DNA from: Gemmatimonadota bacterium
Lineage (GTDB): Bacteria; Gemmatimonadota; Gemmatimonadetes; Gemmatimonadales; Gemmatimonadaceae
DNA length: 52,775 bases
Direction: 5' to 3'
Assembly: GCA_025358315.1 (NCBI GenBank)
Contig: JANYKA010000056.1
Location: 1 to 52,775 of the forward strand
Shown: one piece after another, positions 27,555-36,908 of the stretch
Position numbering within the stretch: the first letter of the stretch is position 1
Layout of the letters: each line of letters opens with the position of its first letter
Program-made: the position numbers and the translations under genes
Notes under the pieces: model-generated
Database searches by the model: none
Seen by the model: the letters and a program-made list of their open reading frames with translations, nothing else
What the model was told of the DNA's origin: nothing

Positions 27555-30500
27555 ATGATGCGAACTGCACCAGCCATTCGCGCGGCCATCGCCGCGCTCC
27601 TTGTTCTCGTCCACACCGTCGGTGCCCAGCAAGCACCGGTGATCCAAACGGCTTACGGTGCCACGAGTGCGGCGCCCGTATCGAAGTGGACACCGCCAGC
27701 ATCGGCGGGGCGCCAACTCACCATTACCGATCTTCTGTCGTGGAAGGGGGTGCGCACGCCGCAGCTCTCGAATGACGGAAAATGGTTCGCATACATTCTC
27801 GCGCCCGCTGAGGGCGATGCGGAAGTTGTGATCCGTCCGACGGCAGATGGTGGCAAGGAATGGCGATTCCCGGTCGGTGATGCGACGGCAGCAAACGTTG
27901 CGGGTGGAGGGCGTGCAGGTGGAGCGGGCGGTGCGGGCGGTGCGGGCGCTGCGCCGGCGCTCGCGATGTCGGCGAATGGGCGCTGGGTCGCATTTATGGA
28001 ATACGCGAGTTCCGTCATCACCGGTCGCGGAGCGGGCGGTCGCGGCGGACGCAGTGGTGGCGCAAGCAACGCCGGCGCTGCCGCACCGGCTGCCGCGGCG
28101 GCGAAACTTGCCATCGTCGATGTCACCAATGGTTCCAAGCGCGAGTTTGAAAGCGTGCGGTTGTTCCGCTTTGCCGGTGAGAAATCGAATTGGATCGCCA
28201 TCCAACACAGTGGTCCTGCTGTTGCGGCAGGCGCCGCCGCCACTGGCGCTGGCCGCGCCGGTGGCGCCGCTGGCGCCGCGCCGGTACCGACGGGTACGAC
28301 GCTCGATCTCGTGGACATGTCTTCCGGAACGTCGGAGCCAATTGGCAACGTCACGGAATTCGCCTTCGACGATTCCGGTGACTGGATCGCCTACGCCACC
28401 AGCGTCGCGGATTTATTTGGAAACGCCGTACAACTCCGCCAACTCTCCAGCGGTGTGGTCCGCACACTCGAGTCGAAAAAGGCGTCGTATCGCCGACTCG
28501 TGTGGGGCGACAGCAGTGATGCACTGGCAGCGTTGCGGGTCGTGTCTGATACGGCAGGCGGCGATGAAGAGGCGACCGTGCTTGCGTGGCGTCACGCCGC
28601 CGTCGCTGGTGCGAAGGCCGTCGAATTAACTTCGGCGTCTGTCGCAATTGCCGGAGGACTGGTTATCAGTTCGGACCGCGCGCCGGAATGGGGCGACGCG
28701 CAGAAAACTGTTTACTTTGGACTTCGTGAGCCGCGCCCACCACACCCGATGGTGAGCGGCGCCGGCTTCACGGCACCAAATCCCGGTGGCGTTGCGCCTG
28801 GTGCAGGTGCGGGCGGACAAGTGGCCGCGGCACCGCAGACCGACGCGGACGTGCCATCACTCATCCTGTGGCATTGGAAGGACCCGCGCTTGCAAAGTCA
28901 GCAACAGGTGCAGGAAGGGCAGGATCGGGCGTTCAGTTATCTCGCGTCCTATGTATTCGCGACATCGCACGCCGCACGGCTCGCCGATGAAAAAGTGCGC
29001 GAGGTCGCCATCGGACCCAAGAGTAACTGGGGTGTAGGCACCGACATCACGGCGTACGAGCGCGAAGAAGGAATTAAGGGAAGCGCGTTCCGCGACCTGT
29101 ACGCTGTCAACCTCGCCACAGGTGACCGCAAGCCAATCCAATTGAAGGTGCCGGGGAGCGGTGGCGGCAATGGCGGCCGCGGCGGCTTCGGCGCTTCGCC
29201 ATTCTCGCCAGACAATTCGCAATACGTGTACTACGACACCGGCGATTGGAAAAGCTACGAATTCGCTTCCGGAAAAACGCGCACTATTTCCGCCGGCGTG
29301 CCGGCGAAGTTCTGGAACACCGAAGACGATCACAATCAGGTGAAGCCGCCTATTGGAGGCGCACTGATCGGTTGGTCGAAGGACAGCAAAAATGTCCTGA
29401 TCCGCGACAACTGGGACGCGTGGCGCCTGCCGGTGAATGGCGGAACGGCCGTGAACATTACCGGGAATGGACTGAAAGATCAGATCCATTACCAAGCGCG
29501 ACTTTTGTTTGACCCGAAGGAACGGGACATCGACCTCGAAAAGCCGATGTACTTCAAGACGTACGGCGAGTGGACCAAGAGAGAAGGGCTCTCGCAAGTC
29601 GATCCGGTGCAGGGCGGAACGAAAGTGATTTCGTGGGAAGATGCGAAGGTGGACTATCGCCGCGCCCGTGACGCCGACGTATGGGTATATGCCCGTCAGA
29701 CGGTCGTCAAATATCCCGATTGGTACGCCGCCGATGCCGGTCTCAAAAGCGAACGCCGGCTCACTGACGCAAACCCGCAGCAGAAGGACGTCGCCTGGAC
29801 TCCGGGTGCTCGGCTCATCGAATACACCTGTGAGAACGGAGGCGGCAGGCACCAGGCCGTGCTGTATCTCCCCGCCGGATATGAGCAGGGGAAGACGTAT
29901 CCGATGCTGACCTATATCTATGAAAAACTGTCGCAGGAATACAATGTCTACACGGAACCCAATGCGACGCGCTATTCGAATCCCAGCGTTTTTACCTCGC
30001 GCGGCTACGCGTTCCTCAAGCCGGACATCGTGTACCATCTGAATGATCCGGGCCGTTCGGCAACATGGTGCATCGTTCCCGCCGTGACAGCGGCGATCGC
30101 CACCGGGATCGTGGATGCATCGCGCGTTGGACTGCAGGGACACAGCTGGGGTGGATACCAAACGGCGTTCGTCACGACGCAAACCAAGATCTTCAAGACC
30201 GCCGTCGCCGGGGCACCGCTGACCGACATGGTCTCGATGGCGGGATCAGTGTACTGGAACACCGGTACCTCCGACAACTCGATTTTCATTGCGAGCCAGG
30301 GACGGTTTACCGGCGGACCGAATGATGTTCCCGAGGCGTACGCCCGGAATTCGCCGCAACAGTTTGCCCAGAACTTGTCGTTGCCACTGATGATCCTGCA
30401 CGACGACCGCGACGGCGCGGTGGATTTCAATCAGGGGATCACCTACTACAACCACCTGCGCAATCTTGGCAAGGACGTGGTACTCCTCGAGTACGTGGGT

Positions 30501-30704
30501 GAAAATCACGGACTCGCCCGGCCGGCGAATCAAAAGGACTATGCGCTGCGGATGACAGAGTGGTTCGACACATTCTTGCGCGATCAGCCGGCGCCGGACT
30601 GGCTCAAGGACGGCGTGCCGCGTCTCAAAATGGAACAGCATCTGAAGGATCGGAAACCGTTGGTCGATCCGAAAGCGACACCCGCACCGAAAGTTGTGCC
30701 TTGA
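27555..30704 (+). CDS. Secreted S9-family (prolyl oligopeptidase) serine peptidase
   Basis: About 1049 residues from the ATG at 27555, which begins a signal peptide (MMRTAPAIRAAIAALLVLVHTVGAQQ). A TTG 33 nt upstream is less likely. An N-terminal beta-propeller leads to an alpha/beta-hydrolase domain with the full triad: Ser864 in GLQGHSWGGYQ, Asp953 in HDDRDGAVDF and His985 in GENHGL. Family members cleave oligopeptides, usually as dipeptidyl or oligopeptidases, in the periplasm. Unusual are at least four low-complexity Gly/Ala/Arg loops inside the propeller, near residues 115-136, 157-185, 220-246 and 409-428. The M14 peptidase gene follows 59 bp later on the same strand. Confidence 0.94.
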   Translation: MMRTAPAIRAAIAALLVLVHTVGAQQAPVIQTAYGATSAAPVSKWTPPASAGRQLTITDLLSWKGVRTPQLSNDGKWFAYILAPAEGDAEVVIRPTADGGKEWRFPVGDATAANVAGGGRAGGAGGAGGAGAAPALAMSANGRWVAFMEYASSVITGRGAGGRGGRSGGASNAGAAAPAAAAAKLAIVDVTNGSKREFESVRLFRFAGEKSNWIAIQHSGPAVAAGAAATGAGRAGGAAGAAPVPTGTTLDLVDMSSGTSEPIGNVTEFAFDDSGDWIAYATSVADLFGNAVQLRQLSSGVVRTLESKKASYRRLVWGDSSDALAALRVVSDTAGGDEEATVLAWRHAAVAGAKAVELTSASVAIAGGLVISSDRAPEWGDAQKTVYFGLREPRPPHPMVSGAGFTAPNPGGVAPGAGAGGQVAAAPQTDADVPSLILWHWKDPRLQSQQQVQEGQDRAFSYLASYVFATSHAARLADEKVREVAIGPKSNWGVGTDITAYEREEGIKGSAFRDLYAVNLATGDRKPIQLKVPGSGGGNGGRGGFGASPFSPDNSQYVYYDTGDWKSYEFASGKTRTISAGVPAKFWNTEDDHNQVKPPIGGALIGWSKDSKNVLIRDNWDAWRLPVNGGTAVNITGNGLKDQIHYQARLLFDPKERDIDLEKPMYFKTYGEWTKREGLSQVDPVQGGTKVISWEDAKVDYRRARDADVWVYARQTVVKYPDWYAADAGLKSERRLTDANPQQKDVAWTPGARLIEYTCENGGGRHQAVLYLPAGYEQGKTYPMLTYIYEKLSQEYNVYTEPNATRYSNPSVFTSRGYAFLKPDIVYHLNDPGRSATWCIVPAVTAAIATGIVDASRVGLQGHSWGGYQTAFVTTQTKIFKTAVAGAPLTDMVSMAGSVYWNTGTSDNSIFIASQGRFTGGPNDVPEAYARNSPQQFAQNLSLPLMILHDDRDGAVDFNQGITYYNHLRNLGKDVVLLEYVGENHGLARPANQKDYALRMTEWFDTFLRDQPAPDWLKDGVPRLKMEQHLKDRKPLVDPKATPAPKVVP

Positions 30705-30763
30705 TGCGCACGTAGCATTGGCTACCCCCGCCTGACCTCCATCCACCGGTACACAATCCTACT

Positions 30764-33763
30764 ATGTCGCTTCGCGTAACTGCCCATCGGTTTTTTCGTT
30801 ATTGCACTCTTGTGATCGGGCTCTTGATGGGCGCGGTGCCGGTGTGTTCGGCACAGCAATTCACCACGGACACCCGCGATCCAAAGCAACGTCAGGATGA
30901 CGGCTTCGCGGCCGACTACAAGCAGTGGTTGATCAATCCGCGAACGGGCAGCCCGCTTGTCGATCACCTGCCGCTCGTCAGCGGCATTCCGACGCCCAAA
31001 GACGTCATTGGTTACAACGTTGGCGCTCCGAAAAAGCTCACCTACTATGCCGACCAGCTGAAATATTATCGCGCCCTCGCCGCTGCTACGGGTCGCGTGA
31101 AGATCGAGACCATCGGCCGCTCCGACGAAGGACGCGAACTCGTCGTTGTGTGGGTATCGTCCGACGAGAACATGAAAAATCTCGCGCAGAACCGCACCAA
31201 TCTTGGCAAGATCGCTGACCCGCGCGGCATGAGCGAAGACCAGGTGCACGAGCTCATTGCACGCACCAAGCCGCATTATCATTTAATGGGCGGCTTGCAT
31301 AGCGGCGAAACCGGCCCGTCCGAAATGCTGATGGAGTTGGTCTACCGCATCGCGACCGAAACGTCACCAATCATCACACAGATTCGAAACAATGTGTATG
31401 TGTCTGTAACGCCGGTCGCCGACGCCGATGGACGCGATCGCAATGTCGATTGGTTTTACAAGGGACTGGAGTTTGCGGCGGCGAATCCGCCGGCGCCCGC
31501 CGTCACGACAGCGGTGGCGGTGCCAGGTGCTGTGCCGGTGGTGCCGGCGGTAGCACCAGTCGGGCCGGTCGTGACGCCCGCCGCAGGGATTGGTGGATTG
31601 CCGTACTGGGGCAAGTACGTGTATCACGATAATAATCGTGATATCAATATCGAATTACAGCAAATGCGCGCGATCGTCGATTGGTACTTCACGGCGCATC
31701 CGCCGATCATGCACGATCTGCATGAGTCGCTCTCGCTGCTCTACACCTACAGCGGCGGAATGCCGCAGAATCCAAATCTCGATCCATTGCTCTTTGCTGA
31801 ACTTCCCTGGTTTGCCAACTGGGAAATGTCGCAAATGACCAAGTGGGGAATGCCCGGCGTCTATACCAATGCATTCATGGACGGTTGGTCCCCCGGCTAC
31901 CTCGGCTCGGTGTCGTACAATCACAACGGCATTATGAAGATGTACGAGACGCAATCGGGACGGGACACGACCGTGGGTACGACTCCGCCGTCAGCGACGG
32001 CCGTTGTCGCTGCAGCTCCGGGCGGTGCCCCCGCACGCGGTGCGGCGCCTGGTATTCCGGTGGTTGCTCCAGTGGTTGCTCCAGCGGTTGCTCCAGCGGC
32101 AGGCGGCGGTCGTGGCGGCCCGGCGCCGATCCCCACCGGACGGGGCGGCGCTCAGGACCGCGAATGGTATCGTGGTATTCAGTTCACGCAGGAAGACATC
32201 AGCACCTTCACCCGCCGCTCCAATACCAATTACATGGAGACCGGAGTGCTGTCGTCACTGCAGCTGACCGCAATGTTTCCGGCGACGGTTCTCGAGAATT
32301 TTTACATCAAGACGCGGAACTCCATCGAAGAAGGGAAGCACAAAGCGCCGTTCGGGTTTGTGATCCCGTTACAGCGCGATATGACGAAGGTCGCCGAGTT
32401 CATAAATATTTTGCGTGTGCAGCGCATTGAGGTCGGGCAGGCCGCATCGTCCTTCAAAGTCGGTACGACGACGTATCCCGCCGGTTCATACGTGATCATG
32501 CGCGACCAGCCCTACGGCCGGCTTGCCAAGAATCTGATCGAGAAGCAACAGTATCCTGACGCACGCATCACTACTTACGACGATAGCGGCTGGTCCATGG
32601 GCTTCGCGATGAATGTGGACGTCGCCGAAGTCGCCGACTCGGCGATCTTGCACGTCGCGACAACGCCGGTGACCGCGGTGAGGCTCAAGGGGAAAACGAC
32701 TGGCTCGGCGGCCGCGGGGCTTGCTATTGCACACCTTGGATCGAACAACATGATCAGCTTCCGGTACCGGCTCAAGAATGTGCCGATGCAGATCGCCGAG
32801 AAATCGTTCAAGGTTGACAGTGTGGAATTTCCGGCGGGCTCGTTCGTGATCACGGATATGAAGAATGCTGCGGCGGTTCGCGCGGCCGTGGACGAACTTG
32901 GGCTCACCGCCGCAACCATCAAAGCGGCACCCGCGGTGCCGTTGCATAACGCCGATGTCCCCCGCGTGGCAATCTATTCAGCGTGGAGCAACACCCAGAA
33001 CCTCGGCTGGTACCGGTTGACGTTCGAGAAGTTTGGTGTGCCATACGATCTCATTTTTAAGGAACAGGTCAAGCAGGGAAACCTGCGTGCGAAATACGAT
33101 GTGATTCTGATGGCCGAGCAGAACCTTGGGCGTCAGCAGTCGCTGGCCGTGCCGGCCGCGAAGCCGCAATCGTATCAGAAGAGCGACACGTACAAGTTTC
33201 TCGGTATGTACGGCGAGACGGCCGATATGTCCGGCGGCCTGGGCCAGGACGGCGTCGATGCGATTGGCGCATTCCTCGATGGCGGCGGCACGCTCATCGC
33301 CGTCGGCGATGCGGCGCGACTGCCCATTGAATTTGGTTTTGCCCATACGGTGGATAAAGTGACGGTCCCCGGGCTGACGTCGCAGCGGCCGTTGGTGCAG
33401 GGGGAAATTGTGCGGCCCGAGCATCCGGTGTTTTATGGATATGCCGACAAGCGCCTGCCGATCAAATACGTGGGTGGAAGCCCTCTCAAGGTTGGCTCGG
33501 CCGATGAAAGCAATGTGCTGGCCCGCTATGTCGGAGGCGATGCGTCCGTGATCTCCGGCCTGATGGTTGGTGCCGATTCATTGAAGGGACGACCGTTCGC
33601 CGTTGACGTGCCGGCCGCATACAAGGGGCACGGACGGGTGATACTGTTTTCGAACAATCCGATTTATCGCTGGCAGAATCACGGCGAGTTTAACATGATC
33701 TTTAACTCGGTCCTCAACTGGAATGACGAGCCGGTCGCGGTGCCGTCGAAGATCGTGCCGTAG
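30764..33763 (+). CDS. Secreted M14-family zinc carboxypeptidase-like protein
   Basis: A 999-residue protein with a signal peptide (FFRYCTLVIGLLMGAVPVCSAQQ). The M14 zinc site is visible as GLHSGE with His179 and Glu182, and a second His in IMHDLHES (His317 or His320). The region between them carries YHDNNRDIN. At about 1000 residues it is much longer than a plain M14 domain; the C-terminal third (YSAWSNTQNLGWYRLTFEKFG onward) resembles a glutamine-amidotransferase-like fold. Two long Pro/Val/Ala or Gly-rich inserts lie at about 240-278 and 416-462, the first between the zinc ligands. It probably degrades peptides together with the S9 peptidase upstream. A GC-rich hairpin follows the stop. 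Confidence 0.9.
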   Translation: MSLRVTAHRFFRYCTLVIGLLMGAVPVCSAQQFTTDTRDPKQRQDDGFAADYKQWLINPRTGSPLVDHLPLVSGIPTPKDVIGYNVGAPKKLTYYADQLKYYRALAAATGRVKIETIGRSDEGRELVVVWVSSDENMKNLAQNRTNLGKIADPRGMSEDQVHELIARTKPHYHLMGGLHSGETGPSEMLMELVYRIATETSPIITQIRNNVYVSVTPVADADGRDRNVDWFYKGLEFAAANPPAPAVTTAVAVPGAVPVVPAVAPVGPVVTPAAGIGGLPYWGKYVYHDNNRDINIELQQMRAIVDWYFTAHPPIMHDLHESLSLLYTYSGGMPQNPNLDPLLFAELPWFANWEMSQMTKWGMPGVYTNAFMDGWSPGYLGSVSYNHNGIMKMYETQSGRDTTVGTTPPSATAVVAAAPGGAPARGAAPGIPVVAPVVAPAVAPAAGGGRGGPAPIPTGRGGAQDREWYRGIQFTQEDISTFTRRSNTNYMETGVLSSLQLTAMFPATVLENFYIKTRNSIEEGKHKAPFGFVIPLQRDMTKVAEFINILRVQRIEVGQAASSFKVGTTTYPAGSYVIMRDQPYGRLAKNLIEKQQYPDARITTYDDSGWSMGFAMNVDVAEVADSAILHVATTPVTAVRLKGKTTGSAAAGLAIAHLGSNNMISFRYRLKNVPMQIAEKSFKVDSVEFPAGSFVITDMKNAAAVRAAVDELGLTAATIKAAPAVPLHNADVPRVAIYSAWSNTQNLGWYRLTFEKFGVPYDLIFKEQVKQGNLRAKYDVILMAEQNLGRQQSLAVPAAKPQSYQKSDTYKFLGMYGETADMSGGLGQDGVDAIGAFLDGGGTLIAVGDAARLPIEFGFAHTVDKVTVPGLTSQRPLVQGEIVRPEHPVFYGYADKRLPIKYVGGSPLKVGSADESNVLARYVGGDASVISGLMVGADSLKGRPFAVDVPAAYKGHGRVILFSNNPIYRWQNHGEFNMIFNSVLNWNDEPVAVPSKIVP
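32060..32095 (+). repeat. Three tandem 12-bp units inside the M14 gene
   Basis: GTGGTTGCTCCA occurs twice, followed by GCGGTTGCTCCA, head to tail. They encode VVAP-VVAP-AVAP within a Pro/Val/Ala-rich insert. The repeat is in frame and could vary in number by slippage without breaking the gene. Confidence 0.9.
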
Positions 33764-33785
33764 GCGCTCGGCCTGCTGTGGCAAG

Positions 33786-33811
33786 CGCGCGAGTCCGAGA
33801 GGGCTCGCGCG
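33786..33811 (+). terminator. Probable terminator of the M14 gene
   Basis: CGCGCGAG at 33786-33793 pairs with CTCGCGCG at 33804-33811, followed by the T-rich TATTGTTTGTGCCTTT. It starts 22 nt after the M14 stop on the plus strand. Confidence 0.7.
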
Positions 33812-33853
33812 TATTGTTTGTGCCTTTAGTCGTGCGCACGGTCGGGTGCGCGG

Positions 33854-34087
33854 TCGGGCAAGCGCATTCACTCCTTCGGGCCTGCATGTGGCCTCCGTAT
33901 GCCATCGGCCAACTGGCCCATGGCACACGGCCGCCACGGGGCCCTGTGGAGCGAATGCGCTCGCCCGATCTGGACTGGCCTTAGCGCACAATTTGAGTGT
34001 ACCCGCCCGCCACACACGATGTTCGGCGGGCGGGCCCGAGGGTCTCGCAGCGTGTAAGGCGACGCGAGCCGAAGCGAGATCCTCGGG
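33854..34087. repeat. Cluster of three inverted repeats in the 375-bp M14-M28 gap
   Basis: This is the only gene-free stretch over 300 bp (33764-34138). The outer palindrome has 21-nt arms at 33854-33874 and 33948-33968 with 19 matches, and encloses a central stem of 33900-33911 with 33914-33925 (11 of 12). A second hairpin, CCCGCCCGCC/GGCGGGCGGG, lies at 34002-34034. A third, with 14-nt arms at 34035-34048 and 34074-34087 (13 of 14 matching), abuts it. Because of the symmetry both strands show similar short open frames, which are artefacts and not genes. It may be a dispersed palindromic element or a structured RNA at the 3' ends of the two convergent transcripts. Confidence 0.75.
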
Positions 34088-34138
34088 ACCGACCGCGCGC
34101 ACACACAACTGACGCGCTTTGCACTGCTGAACGGCGTA

Positions 34139-35950
34139 CTAGAGGCGCGGCTTCGTCGTGCGCGGGACCTTGCCGCAGTTCGCCGGCCAGGTCGCCGGCC
34201 ACGTGCCCGGCGACCGGTCACGCGAAATGAAATCCGGATCTTCCGACGCCAGGTACACCATCATCGCCGCCAACGTCGCGTTGTGCTTGAGATCGTCGAA
34301 GACAATCTTGTCGTACGTGTCGCGATTGGTGTGCCAAGTGTAGCTGCCGTAATTCCAGTTGACTGCCCCCATCCCAAAGGACGGTGTGCCAAAGCAGGCA
34401 AACACCGCGCCGTCCGTACCACCGGGATTCCCCGTTGGTACGTCGTTGAAGCTCCACGACACAACGTTTGCACTCATGCTGTCGGTGTAGAAGCCCGGCA
34501 GCTTGGAATACCACGATTTCAGATGGCGACCGATGTCAGTAAGTCCGGACGACGACAGCGACTGCACACGCCCCGTGCCGTTGTCCTGATTGAAGAGTGC
34601 CTGCAATCCCTTCATGACTTCCGGATGATCTTCTGTGAACGCCGTCGAGCCATTGAGTCCTTGCTCTTCGCTCGCCCAGTGGCCGACGAGAATCGTGCGC
34701 TTCGGATGCGGATACACTGCCTTCAAAATACGCATCGCTTCCATCGCCATCATCGTGCCGGTGCCGTTGTCCGTCGCGCCGGACGAGCCATCCCACGAAT
34801 CAAAGTGCGCCGAGAGCATCACATATTCATTTGGCTTCTCGGTGCCCCGAATCGTGGCGATGGTATTGAATACGGGCTTTTCACCGAGCAATTCGCCGTC
34901 GACGTCAAGACGAACCATCGGCTTCTGGTTGTTATCCGCAAGACGGTACACCAGGCCGTAGTCTTCGCATTCAAGTGTGACGGCTGGAACGATCTTGTTA
35001 TACGTCTCAAAAATTTCAATGCTGCCCCATCCGCCGGCGCCGGGCAGTGCATTCGCACCACTACGCGCGGCAGCGGCAACGCTGGCCGCGGGGCCGCCGC
35101 CACGAGCGCTCGCTCCACCTGGCGCTGCACCGGCTCCGCCAGCTCCGCCAGCACCACCGCGGCCACCACCGCCGGCGCCACGACCACCAGCACCTGCAGT
35201 CGCGAACGGATTCGCAAAGCCGCTCTGTTTGGGGCGCGACGAAATCATTCCGACAATGCCGGCCTTCTCAAGCCGCATGCCCAGCGTGCCCGTGCCGAGC
35301 GCGAGGGAATAGCCAGTCCCACGATACAACTTGGTGCTGTCTGGTTTGCCGGCGGAGTCGGTCATCACGGCCCAGTCTCGCTGCATCTGTGCAATCGCCG
35401 TGTCGATTCGGGCAATCGACGCTGGCGTGCCATAGCGATTCCAGTCTTCCGACGGGCGGCAGGTTGGCCATGCCGGGGAGAGCAACACGATCTTGCCCTT
35501 CGCTTTCGGGAGCCATTTTGCGAACTCGGTACTGTCTTTGAATCTCGGAAGTACAATGGCTTCGGCTTTCACCGGAACGCCTTTCGTGCCTGGGCTCCAT
35601 GCGAGCATCGTACCGGCGAGCGATCGGACGCGCGGGCTCACAAGATCGATATGCGAGACGCCGCGCCGCCATCCGCGCCAGGTTCCATAATTCTCACGCC
35701 TGGCGTCGATGCCCCATGACTTGTACTGATTGATCGCCCAGTTGCTCGCCGCAAGAATGCTCGGACTGCCGGTGAGACGCGGGCCGATCGAGTCAAACAG
35801 CGCCTGGGACAGTTGCTGGACGTGTGAGCTGTCCATGCCGAGTCGCCAGATGCGTTCGATGTTCGGATCACTCTGTGCCGAGAGCGGCGCAACAGCACAG
35901 AGCGCGAATGCGCCAGCGACGGAGAATCTGCGGAAGATCTGCGATGTCAT
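34139..35950 (-). CDS. Secreted M28-family aminopeptidase with PA-like insert
   Basis: A 603-residue exported peptidase (signal MTSQIFRRFSVAGAFALCAVAPLSAQS). The two-zinc M28 site is complete: His382, Asp394 (ATDNG), Glu428/Glu429 (ASEEQG), Asp456 (NQDNG) and His540 (TWHTN). A PA-like domain precedes it, roughly 120-370. That domain is split by a striking Gly/Arg/Ala-rich insert of about 55 residues at 251-305. Such enzymes remove N-terminal amino acids in the periplasm or medium, which complements the S9 and M14 peptidases next door. It is convergent with the M14 gene. The dNK-like genes lie 28 bp upstream on the same strand. Confidence 0.94.
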   Translation of the reverse strand: MTSQIFRRFSVAGAFALCAVAPLSAQSDPNIERIWRLGMDSSHVQQLSQALFDSIGPRLTGSPSILAASNWAINQYKSWGIDARRENYGTWRGWRRGVSHIDLVSPRVRSLAGTMLAWSPGTKGVPVKAEAIVLPRFKDSTEFAKWLPKAKGKIVLLSPAWPTCRPSEDWNRYGTPASIARIDTAIAQMQRDWAVMTDSAGKPDSTKLYRGTGYSLALGTGTLGMRLEKAGIVGMISSRPKQSGFANPFATAGAGGRGAGGGGRGGAGGAGGAGAAPGGASARGGGPAASVAAAARSGANALPGAGGWGSIEIFETYNKIVPAVTLECEDYGLVYRLADNNQKPMVRLDVDGELLGEKPVFNTIATIRGTEKPNEYVMLSAHFDSWDGSSGATDNGTGTMMAMEAMRILKAVYPHPKRTILVGHWASEEQGLNGSTAFTEDHPEVMKGLQALFNQDNGTGRVQSLSSSGLTDIGRHLKSWYSKLPGFYTDSMSANVVSWSFNDVPTGNPGGTDGAVFACFGTPSFGMGAVNWNYGSYTWHTNRDTYDKIVFDDLKHNATLAAMMVYLASEDPDFISRDRSPGTWPATWPANCGKVPRTTKPRL

Positions 35951-35978
35951 GGGCGGGTAGGGTGATTGCGGTGAGGTG

Positions 35979-36908
35979 CTACGCCCGAAACTCCTTGGGC
36001 ACGAGCAACGCTTCTATGCCTTCGTATACGGCGATCAGATGCCGCACGTTGGACACAAAATCGATCTGCGAAACGTCGATGATCAGCACCGGGCCACGGT
36101 ACCAGCCCGTCGAGCGCAAGTTCGTGACAAATTCGTCGTACCGCGGGTTCAGCGCCCGCACAAGGCGCGACAATCCCTCGGGAATGTCTTCGGCGTTCGA
36201 CTGCTCTTCGTCGCGCTGGCGGTCACGGATGTTGCGGAGCAGGTAGTCGACCGGGCTCTTGAGGAGAATCATCAAGCCCGGTTGCACGAGTGGACGGAAT
36301 TCGCGATCGAGCCGCGCGTCGATGACCTGCATGGACTCGGCCGTTAGATACGGAACGTCCATGTCACGGTGCAGCACTTCGCAAAATGCGTAGCGATCGG
36401 CGAGCGGAGAGCCATCCACGCACGTCGAGCTCTGCAGGTTGGGCACGGCCTGCAACTGCATTTTGCGCAGGTCGAGATACGCGTGCTGAATATCCAGCGC
36501 CGCCCGTTCGAGATACTTTTTCGCGGCGAGCCAGGCGTGGCTACCCTCGGCTTCGCGCGACTGGCACTCAATGAAGTCATTGATCGCACCGTAGTAGGTG
36601 CCGAGTGTGCGGCGCGCTGAGTTCTTTGCGGTCGAGAGGAGCGGAAATAGCCAGGCGTTTTGCGCGATGTGATCTTCGAAGCCTTCGTCCGGCAGTTCGA
36701 AGAGCGCATTCATTCCCGTGCTGTACGCGAGGAATTTGACCAGCGAACTCTTGCCAGCGCCAATGTTTCCGACGCAGGTCACCAATGTTTGGTTTTTCGC
36801 CAGATAGGTGAGGAGGCGGCGTTCGACGTTGGTGAGGCGTGATGCAATCTGGTGCCGGCTGATCGTGGGATCTTCCCGAACCTCCAGTACCGTGCCGGGT
36901 TCGCTCAC
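35979..36908 (-). CDS. Deoxynucleoside kinase-like protein, second of a pair
   Basis: A 309-residue P-loop kinase of the dNK/dGK type. The P-loop is GNIGAGKSS at 47-55, very close to the family's GNIxxGKS. Later FELPDEGFED supplies the acidic residue after strand 2, and SPLADRYAFCEVL resembles the substrate-binding RS/DRY-F-E block. LLRNIRDRQRDEEQ is a LID-like Arg-rich helix. The first 40 residues extend beyond the typical dNK start. Expected reaction: phosphorylation of deoxynucleosides for salvage, in the cytoplasm. Its ATG overlaps the stop of the neighbouring dNK-like gene (ATGA), so the two are made together and may pair as subunits. Confidence 0.85.
   Translation of the reverse strand: MSEPGTVLEVREDPTISRHQIASRLTNVERRLLTYLAKNQTLVTCVGNIGAGKSSLVKFLAYSTGMNALFELPDEGFEDHIAQNAWLFPLLSTAKNSARRTLGTYYGAINDFIECQSREAEGSHAWLAAKKYLERAALDIQHAYLDLRKMQLQAVPNLQSSTCVDGSPLADRYAFCEVLHRDMDVPYLTAESMQVIDARLDREFRPLVQPGLMILLKSPVDYLLRNIRDRQRDEEQSNAEDIPEGLSRLVRALNPRYDEFVTNLRSTGWYRGPVLIIDVSQIDFVSNVRHLIAVYEGIEALLVPKEFRA

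Noticed and set aside
27898-28290. Possible CRISPR or simple repeat array suggested by repetitive GGC/GCG runs
   Set aside because: They encode Gly/Ala loops in frame within the S9 gene; no regular spacer pattern is present.
28857-30182. 441-residue minus-strand open frame
   Set aside because: Antisense to the S9 peptidase catalytic region; codon usage mirrors the real gene.
33578-34112. Overlapping 176- and 129-residue frames on opposite strands with similar peptides
   Set aside because: The similarity comes from the palindrome; neither looks like a protein, so I list the DNA element instead.
34283-35719. 478-residue plus-strand open frame
   Set aside because: It is antisense to the M28 peptidase, which has all catalytic residues. 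The frame is Arg/His-rich with no family pattern.
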